From contig DHQK01000095.1 of assembly GCA_002411085.1 (NCBI GenBank), forward strand, positions 1 to 5,198: a stretch of DNA of 5,198 bases, given 5' to 3'. Every line of letters starts with the position of its first letter. Positions within the stretch are counted from its first letter, which is position 1. This DNA comes from Marinilabilia sp. UBA5340 (GTDB taxonomy: Bacteria > Bacteroidota > Bacteroidia > Bacteroidales > Marinilabiliaceae). The notes below the pieces were generated by a model. The model searched no databases and was not told the DNA's origin. It saw nothing but the letters and a program-made list of their open reading frames with translations. The position numbers and the translations under genes are program-made. Positions 1-5,198 of the stretch are shown one piece after another.

Positions 1-17
1 ACTTTTTGGACAGCCCC
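1..17. mobile_element. Possible insertion-sequence terminus at left edge
   Basis: Read on the minus strand, bases 17 to 1 give GGGGCTGTCCAAAAAGT. This resembles, from memory, the GGGGCTGTC-plus-A-run ends of IS1182-like insertion sequences. If so, the element lies to the left outside the window and this is only its terminal repeat. No transposase sequence, target duplication or partner repeat is visible, so this is a weak call. The rest of the flank (18-117) has homopolymeric A and T runs and no coding potential that I can see. Confidence 0.25.
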
Positions 18-117
18 TTTTTGGGCTATGAAAAAAAGAGTATTGTTGTATTTTTTTCTTCAGGGGACAACCGCTTTAGTCAAAAGTTAAATTGTCGTCC
101 GTTGATAATTCTTGGTC

Positions 118-1584
118 TTACTCAACCTTCTTCCCCCATATTGCAGTTCCGTTCTCCATGATACCGGAAAAAAGAATGGTTTCTTTTTCGTTCTCCCAGT
201 CCCATCCTGTAAAGACAATACATTTTGCATTGTTTATTTCAAGGTGCTCACCATCAAAGGTCCATTGATTAATACTTTCATGGTTGATTTTGCCATCATC
301 GGAAAGTTCCAGTTTTTCAGATAGGTTGAAAGCACTTTTGTCGTAGGTCCAACCTCCGGGAGGAATCTGACCCTGCCAAAGTTCTGTTTGATCTACGAGA
401 TCTTTGAAATTGATGATTTCCCATGTTCCGGGAATTTCCCCGGTGTTAATACTTTTATCTTTCAATCCTGCATATCGCTCGGGCGAAACGACAGGCCATC
501 CGGATGGAAGCCATTTCATCTCTCTGACATGCATTCTCATCTGCAAATTGTCAGGTGCCAGACGGCCCTGATGTAGCATGAAAAACTTTCCATCATCGTT
601 CAGAACACCACAATGTCCGTTTCCGGACCAGCCGGGGTGGTTTTCAAACATATAGGAGTGGGTTAACATCGGGAAATTATTTGTCTCGTCAGCCATGTTA
701 TTTCCAAAATAGTCCAGAAAAGGACCATCAGGATTGTCTGAGCGACCAACCCGCACATTGTAAAATGTAAACAACGGATCGTAGGAGACAAACAGGTAAT
801 ATTGGTCAAATTCGGGATGGTAAATGATCTCTGGAGCTTCAATGACACGTGTTTCTTTATGGGCTCTGGTGGCAACCAGTTTTCCCTGATCTCCCGGATT
901 TTTTGCCAGCCCGGTTGCTTCATTCAGCTCCAGTACATGCAAACCACCAAAATAGGATCCGTAATGCATCCATACCTTGCCGGTTTTTTTATCCTTAATT
1001 ACTGAGGCGTCAATGGCATTCATCACACTTGTAGTGTCGGTTTTTACGACAACTCCTTTGTCGGTGAACGGACCTTCGGGCGAGGATCCTTCTGCAAGAC
1101 CTATATAAGATGCCTGTGAGCCGAAGCTGGATACAGAGTAATAAATCCTGTAGGTGTCATTGTGTTTGTAGATATAGGGAGCCCACATATTATCAGCGCC
1201 TTTATTGCCGGTGTATGAGTGAACATGGTCAATTGCAGGTTGAGGGATGGAATCAAGTGCCCATCCTACGAAATCCCAATTGACCAGGTCCTTAGATCTG
1301 CGAATTGGGATATTTCCCATTTTTTCGTCAGTGTCGATGAACTTAACTCCTTGTTTTATATAATAAGCATCTGTTGAGTAAACGTAAAAAAAACTGTCTG
1401 TCTTGATGATGGAGGGATCATGAACGTTCGCTGTTCCCCATTTGTCTCTTTGCGACAGGGGCGTGATGTCTGAGTAATCATCCTGGTAAGGGTTGGTTTC
1501 CTGGGAGGGAGCTTTTTCATTGCACCCCACTGCCAATATCAGAATGGCAAGTGAAGCAGTAAATAAGATTTTTGAAATGTTCAT
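118..1584 (-). CDS. GH43 endo-1,5-alpha-L-arabinanase-like lipoprotein
   Basis: Probable secreted enzyme that hydrolyses alpha-1,5-linked arabinan, anchored as a lipoprotein. The ATG at 1584 gives 488 residues. Residues 1-21 are a lipoprotein signal ending AVGC (Cys21), followed by a polar stretch (NEKAPSQ). Residues about 50-370 form the GH43 five-bladed propeller. The catalytic triad is visible as Asp56 (HDPSI, base), Asp192 (NAID, pKa modulator) and Glu249 (IEAPE, acid). Arabinanase-type signatures WAP (134-136), YYSVSSFGS, HYGSYFGG and GNGH (His324, the position of the metal-associated His) are also present. Residues about 372-488 match the GH43_C barrel, ending in AIWGKK. Length and two-domain plan fit Bacillus subtilis Abn2-type enzymes. 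An ATG at 1608 is possible, but the 1584 start gives a normal signal peptide and an A/T-rich leader. A TTG at 1638 lies inside the likely promoter. The gene is intact and divergent from the sensor gene. Arabinan as substrate is inferred from motifs; an exo-acting or related GH43 activity cannot be excluded. Confidence 0.9.
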   Translation of the reverse strand: MNISKILFTASLAILILAVGCNEKAPSQETNPYQDDYSDITPLSQRDKWGTANVHDPSIIKTDSFFYVYSTDAYYIKQGVKFIDTDEKMGNIPIRRSKDLVNWDFVGWALDSIPQPAIDHVHSYTGNKGADNMWAPYIYKHNDTYRIYYSVSSFGSQASYIGLAEGSSPEGPFTDKGVVVKTDTTSVMNAIDASVIKDKKTGKVWMHYGSYFGGLHVLELNEATGLAKNPGDQGKLVATRAHKETRVIEAPEIIYHPEFDQYYLFVSYDPLFTFYNVRVGRSDNPDGPFLDYFGNNMADETNNFPMLTHSYMFENHPGWSGNGHCGVLNDDGKFFMLHQGRLAPDNLQMRMHVREMKWLPSGWPVVSPERYAGLKDKSINTGEIPGTWEIINFKDLVDQTELWQGQIPPGGWTYDKSAFNLSEKLELSDDGKINHESINQWTFDGEHLEINNAKCIVFTGWDWENEKETILFSGIMENGTAIWGKKVE

Positions 1585-1851
1585 CGCAAAATTTGATTTA
1601 ATTACCATTAAAGAGGGGCAGGAATAAGCCGTTTTCAAATGTATTTACAATGCACGGAAACAGGGAGGATGAAATGTGAAAAGGGGGGGACTGTTGAATA
1701 ATTGTATTTGTGATGGCGGGTATTTCTTGTTGTTTCTTTTAATTTTATCCCAGAATAGAAATTTTTATACATAAAGCATATTTGTAGGACTTCTTGTTTT
1801 ATTACCTGAAATTTCTCAAATTAAGCAGTGGTTGTAATCATTAAATCATAG
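1585..1851. promoter_or_regulatory. Divergent intergenic region between enzyme and sensor
   Basis: These 267 bases separate two start codons facing away from each other, so both promoters should lie here, possibly with a binding site for the sensor's own DNA-binding output domain. The region is A/T-rich apart from a purine-rich block (about 1657-1690) ending in seven G. The only good promoter element I see is the minus-strand -7 box at 1636-1643. For the sensor gene the best plus-strand match is CATATTTG at 1777-1784, about 67 bases before the ATG. It misses the first base of TAnnTTTG and has no TTTG at the -33 position, so it is weak. I see no convincing operator, riboswitch or small RNA. 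Neither start has a Shine-Dalgarno sequence at normal spacing, as is usual in Bacteroidota. Confidence 0.6.
1636..1643 (-). promoter_or_regulatory. Bacteroidota -7 promoter box for the GH43 gene
   Basis: Read on the minus strand this is TACATTTG, an exact match to the Bacteroidota -7 consensus TAnnTTTG. Transcription would begin near 1628-1632, giving a leader of about 45 bases to the ATG at 1584. It overlaps the TTG at 1638, which argues against that codon as the start. No TTTG-like -33 element lies 19-25 bases upstream; that interval is GC-rich pyrimidine on the minus strand. Absence of a -33 box would fit a promoter that needs an activator, but that is inference. Confidence 0.5.
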
Positions 1852-4800
1852 ATGATGGGCTTTCTTAGGAGGATGTTTTTCTTATTTCTTTTTTTGATAT
1901 GGACTCCTTTTCTCTTTTGTGCCAGAGGAGAGTTTAGTTACCATGTTCAGTATCTGACCATAGATCAGGGGTTGCCACAAAATACTGTAAACGATATATT
2001 GCGGGATCAGGACGGTTTTTTATGGTTTGCCACAGGTAACGGACTCAGTCGCTATGATGGTTATGATTTTATGAATTTCTGGAAACCAGACCTGCCTTCC
2101 AACCTGGTTAATGCCCTTGCTCAAAGCCATGAGAATTATATCTGGGTGGGAACCTCTCAGGGGTTGATGAGATACGATAAGGTGAGTGAAACGTTTGAAG
2201 AGGTTGTGCTATCTGATAATTCGGAGCTGTCTTTTAACATTATGGCTCTTTACGTTGATAAGGATAATCGTGTTTGGGTGGGAACCTATGAAAACGGGTT
2301 GTTTTTGTTGACGAAAAAAGAAGATGAATGGGATGTCAGTCATTATGATTCCGGTAACAGTTTGCTCCCCGGGGATTATGTGGCTTCATTCAGGCAAATG
2401 AAAGACGGCCGGTTGTTCATTGGAACTAATCATGGGATAGCTGTTTTTGATACGCAACGTTCCGGCATTCATCTGTTTTCGCATACTGGTTTACAGGATG
2501 CCATGATACTATCCATATTTGAGAGTAGAGAAGGTGACCTGTGGGTAGGAACATTTAATGGCTTGTGGGTTTTTAATCCTGTATCCGGAAGAGATGAGTG
2601 GTTTTTTCATGACCCGCTTGATGCCTCTTCTCTTAGTCACAACAGGGTCAATTCTATTGTTCAGGATTTTAGAGGAAATATTTATGTGGGAACTTTGGGT
2701 GGATTAGATGTCTTTAAGACCGTTAGCAATTCTTTTGAGATGTTTCCATTCAATACTATCGATGAATTTTCCCTTAACAGTATCTTTATTAATGTGGTGG
2801 AGATTGATATGGAAGGCAATGTCTGGGTTGGAACCGAAAAGGGAGGCGTTAATCATTTCAACCTTTATCAAAAACCTTTTAATTATATCATTCATGAGCC
2901 AAACAATCCTAACAGTTTATCTCATAATGCCATCAATTCAATTTATGGGGAGGATGATATTTTATGGATTGGAACCGCCGGTGGTGGCTTGAATCGATAC
3001 AACCGACGTACCGGAAATTTTCAACGGTTTCGTCATGAGCCGGGAAATCCTTTTTCTATACCTTCTGATTATGTAACAGCTATAACCAAAACACCGGGCG
3101 GAACTCTTTGGGTCGGAACATGGGGAAGTGGTCTTGCCAAGATGATGCCCCACGGAACGTTTCGAACTGTAATTCCACCCGTACCCAATCCTGAGACAAA
3201 TTTTCAGAATGCCTTCATTTCCTCTTTACTGTACGATGCCCGGGGCTATTTATTTGTCGGTACGGAAGGAGGGCTGGCAATTTTAGATCTTAGTTCTGAG
3301 ACTTTTATTGATATTAATAACGAAAACAATGCTCTGACACAGATTAGTGAGATCGGTTGTTTGCTGAAAGATGACAGGAATAATCTTTGGATTGGAACCC
3401 GAATTGGATTGTTTAAACTTCCTGTTGCTGCGTTGGATCTTCCGTTCAATGCAACCTGCACAGCAAATCAGCTTCAGGTACTCAAAAGCAATAATACAGA
3501 AGGAATGCCCGGAAATTATATTACTTCCCTGGCTCAGGATATGGATGGGGATATCTGGATCGGGACTTATGGTGATGGACTAGTGCAGGCCACGGCAGAT
3601 CCTGATCTTGCTGGATATAGTTTCCGGCAATACAATAAATCTGATGGATTGAGCAATAATGTTATTTATGCCATTCAGGAAGATGTTGCCGGATTTATCT
3701 GGGTAAGTACCGATTATGGGCTTTCCAGAATAAACAGTAAAACCGGCCAGATTGATAATTATTTTGCTGATGATGGTTTATTGAGTGATCAGTTTTATTG
3801 GTCCGCTTCATTTAAGTCCGATGAAGGAGAGTTGTTCTTTGGAAGTATCAACGGAGTGAATCATTTCTTCCCATCAGGCTTTCCGGTGTATCCTCATGAG
3901 CCTGAAGTTACCATTTCTTCTCTGAAGATTTTCAATTCTGAAATTGAAGTAGGGGATAAAAGGAATGGTAAAGTAGTTCTAAATAAACCCGTTCAGGATG
4001 TTGAGGAGATTTCTTTGTCGTACAAAGACAATGTGTTTTCACTTGAATTTACAGCACTGGATTACTTTCTTACCCGAAAGATTAAATATGCCTACCAATT
4101 GGAAGGGGTTGACCGCGATTGGGTAGAGGTGAGCTCCAATCAGCGATCTGCCTCCTATACCAATTTGAAAGGTGGAACCTATCTGTTTAAAGTTAAGGCC
4201 AGCAATAGCGATGGCCGCTGGAGCGATGAGGTTACAACCTTGCGCATTACCATCCGGCCTCCGTTTTGGCAGACTACCTGGTTTTTGGTTTTGCTGACTA
4301 TTGCCCTGATTGCCGGAACCATTCTTTATATCAGGCATCATACCAAACGCTTGTTGCTTGAAAAGGAGAAGTTGGAGCGTACCGTCCGTGAGCGAACCGA
4401 GAAGATTGCCGAACAAAATGAGCAAATGAGGCATCAGGCGGAAGAACTTAAGGCTACAAACACTGACTTACAGCGAAAGAGTGATGAAGTGGAAGGCCAA
4501 AAGCTTGAACTGGAAGAGAAAAACAGGGAAATTCTTTTGCAACGGGATAAATTATTGCAGCTCAATGAGGAAATTGAAAGCATCAACCAAAGCCGGCTCC
4601 GGTTTTTTACCAATATCTCTCATGAATTCAGAACGCCCTTAACGCTTATCATATCTCCCGTAGAGCGTTTGCTGAAAGAGATGCACCTTCCGGGGATGGC
4701 CCATGAATTATTGACATCGGTTCAACGCAATGCCCGAAGATTGAATCTTCTGATTGACCAGTTGTTGATGTTTCGGAAAATTGAAACGGGAAATCTCTCT

Positions 4801-5198
4801 GTCAGGATTTCCAATAATGATCTGTCAGCGTTTATATCCGAGGTTTTTCATGCTTATGATGTTTTGGCTAAGCAAAAGAATATCTCTTACCTTCAGGAGG
4901 TTAATCTTGAAAACAAGCCATACTGGTTTGATGATGAAAAGCTGGAGAATATTCTTTACAATCTGCTATCCAATGCTTTCAAATATACTCCCGAAGGAGG
5001 AACAATTAAGCTGAGAGTTTCACAGGAAAATGTGGAAGATCAAAAGCCTTCTTTGATTATAGAGGTCTCTGATACCGGAACGGGTATAAAGGAAGAGCAG
5101 ATGGAGAAGATTTTTAAGCGATTTTACCGGATTGCCGGAGATTCCAACACCAAGGGTACAGGTATCGGTTTGGCACTGACCAAAGATTTGGTGGATGC
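1852..5198 (+). CDS. HTCS-type sensor histidine kinase, 3' end beyond window
   Basis: Membrane sensor kinase; 1115 residues are visible, with no internal stop or frameshift. Residues 1-24 are a signal peptide (RR, then a Phe/Leu-rich core). Residues 28-680 carry fourteen propeller repeats of the type W-[IV]-G-T...G-L, at 58, 98, 142, 189, 231, 278, 325, 372, 420, 468, 513, 569, 617 and 662, i.e. two seven-bladed propellers. A Y_Y_Y domain spans about 744-802 and one membrane helix 810-827. Residues 830-915 are coiled coil. HisKA has phospho-acceptor His924 (SHEFRTPL). HATPase_c shows the N box (NLLSNAFKYT, 1037-1046), G1 (DTGTGI, 1074-1079), F box (FKRFYR) and G2 (GTGIGLAL). A TAG directly before 1852 bounds the start; ATG 1855 or 1873 could also serve. 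In characterised HTCS proteins a receiver and an AraC-type HTH follow. They would lie past the edge, so the hybrid label is inference. Its divergent GH43 neighbour suggests an arabino-oligosaccharide ligand. Confidence 0.93.
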   Translation, partial: MMGFLRRMFFLFLFLIWTPFLFCARGEFSYHVQYLTIDQGLPQNTVNDILRDQDGFLWFATGNGLSRYDGYDFMNFWKPDLPSNLVNALAQSHENYIWVGTSQGLMRYDKVSETFEEVVLSDNSELSFNIMALYVDKDNRVWVGTYENGLFLLTKKEDEWDVSHYDSGNSLLPGDYVASFRQMKDGRLFIGTNHGIAVFDTQRSGIHLFSHTGLQDAMILSIFESREGDLWVGTFNGLWVFNPVSGRDEWFFHDPLDASSLSHNRVNSIVQDFRGNIYVGTLGGLDVFKTVSNSFEMFPFNTIDEFSLNSIFINVVEIDMEGNVWVGTEKGGVNHFNLYQKPFNYIIHEPNNPNSLSHNAINSIYGEDDILWIGTAGGGLNRYNRRTGNFQRFRHEPGNPFSIPSDYVTAITKTPGGTLWVGTWGSGLAKMMPHGTFRTVIPPVPNPETNFQNAFISSLLYDARGYLFVGTEGGLAILDLSSETFIDINNENNALTQISEIGCLLKDDRNNLWIGTRIGLFKLPVAALDLPFNATCTANQLQVLKSNNTEGMPGNYITSLAQDMDGDIWIGTYGDGLVQATADPDLAGYSFRQYNKSDGLSNNVIYAIQEDVAGFIWVSTDYGLSRINSKTGQIDNYFADDGLLSDQFYWSASFKSDEGELFFGSINGVNHFFPSGFPVYPHEPEVTISSLKIFNSEIEVGDKRNGKVVLNKPVQDVEEISLSYKDNVFSLEFTALDYFLTRKIKYAYQLEGVDRDWVEVSSNQRSASYTNLKGGTYLFKVKASNSDGRWSDEVTTLRITIRPPFWQTTWFLVLLTIALIAGTILYIRHHTKRLLLEKEKLERTVRERTEKIAEQNEQMRHQAEELKATNTDLQRKSDEVEGQKLELEEKNREILLQRDKLLQLNEEIESINQSRLRFFTNISHEFRTPLTLIISPVERLLKEMHLPGMAHELLTSVQRNARRLNLLIDQLLMFRKIETGNLSVRISNNDLSAFISEVFHAYDVLAKQKNISYLQEVNLENKPYWFDDEKLENILYNLLSNAFKYTPEGGTIKLRVSQENVEDQKPSLIIEVSDTGTGIKEEQMEKIFKRFYRIAGDSNTKGTGIGLALTKDLVD

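Noticed and set aside
12..27. Inverted repeat AGCCC/GGGCT as a terminator
   Set aside because: The stem is only five pairs and neither strand has a T run directly after it, so it does not look like an intrinsic terminator.
31..71. Possible minus-strand terminator after the GH43 gene: GTTGT (71-67) pairing with ACAAC (49-45), then seven T at 37-31
   Set aside because: The stem has five mostly A/T pairs and a 17-base loop, and the T run starts seven bases later. This is too weak to call, although termination somewhere here is likely.
1636..1638. TTG at 1638 as the start of the GH43 gene
   Set aside because: It overlaps the -7 box and would add 18 residues before an otherwise normal lipoprotein signal. 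The ATG at 1584 is preferred.
1637..1716. Near-direct repeat AAATGTATTT (1637) and AATTGTATTT (1700), as a paired regulator site
   Set aside because: The match is short and A/T-rich, with mismatches just outside it. The 63-base offset is not obviously meaningful without comparison to related loci.
1845..1856. Dyad ATCAT-AG-ATGAT across the sensor start codon, as an operator or hairpin
   Set aside because: Five-base arms with a two-base centre cannot form a stable hairpin, and such short A/T-rich dyads arise by chance.
1867..1875. AGGAGG directly followed by ATG at 1873, as a possible Shine-Dalgarno and alternative start of the sensor gene
   Set aside because: There is no spacer between AGGAGG and the ATG, and Bacteroidota seldom rely on such sites. 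Starting at 1873 would also remove the Arg-Arg part of the signal peptide. The hexamer simply encodes Arg-Arg.
4039..4434. Minus-strand open frame of 131 codons opposite the Y_Y_Y and membrane-helix region of the sensor
   Set aside because: The plus-strand frame here encodes recognisable domains, and the antisense translation shows no family features. It is a shadow frame.

Overview
The window looks like a carbohydrate-utilisation locus from a member of the Bacteroidota. Three things point there: a GH43 arabinanase-type lipoprotein, a divergent sensor of the hybrid two-component (HTCS) type, and a TAnnTTTG promoter element with no Shine-Dalgarno sequences. No SusC/SusD pair, transporter or RNA gene lies in the window, so calling it a polysaccharide utilisation locus (PUL) is inference from these two genes.

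Layout. Bases 1-117 are non-coding. They lie downstream of the first gene, and their outer end resembles the terminus of an insertion sequence. Bases 118-1584 (minus strand) encode a complete, probably surface-anchored, endo-alpha-1,5-L-arabinanase-like enzyme with a GH43 five-bladed propeller and a GH43_C barrel. Bases 1585-1851 are a divergent intergenic region holding a good -7 box for the enzyme gene. Bases 1852-5198 (plus strand) encode the first 1115 residues of a very large membrane sensor kinase. It has a signal peptide, fourteen propeller blades, a Y_Y_Y domain, one membrane helix, a long coiled coil, HisKA and most of HATPase_c. The frame is open throughout and is cut by the window edge before any receiver or AraC-type DNA-binding domain.

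How they work together (inference). In characterised Bacteroides HTCS systems the periplasmic propeller binds an oligosaccharide released from a glycan, and the cytoplasmic part then activates transcription of the genes that degrade that glycan. Here the enzyme would cut arabinan, or a related arabinose-rich pectin side chain, at the cell surface. The sensor would recognise an imported arabino-oligosaccharide and switch on the divergent enzyme gene and probably further genes outside the window.

Both genes belong to known families, and I do not see a wholly new system. The points most worth a second look are the unusually long coiled-coil linker between membrane helix and kinase, the promoter with a perfect -7 box but no -33 element, and the possible IS end at the left margin.
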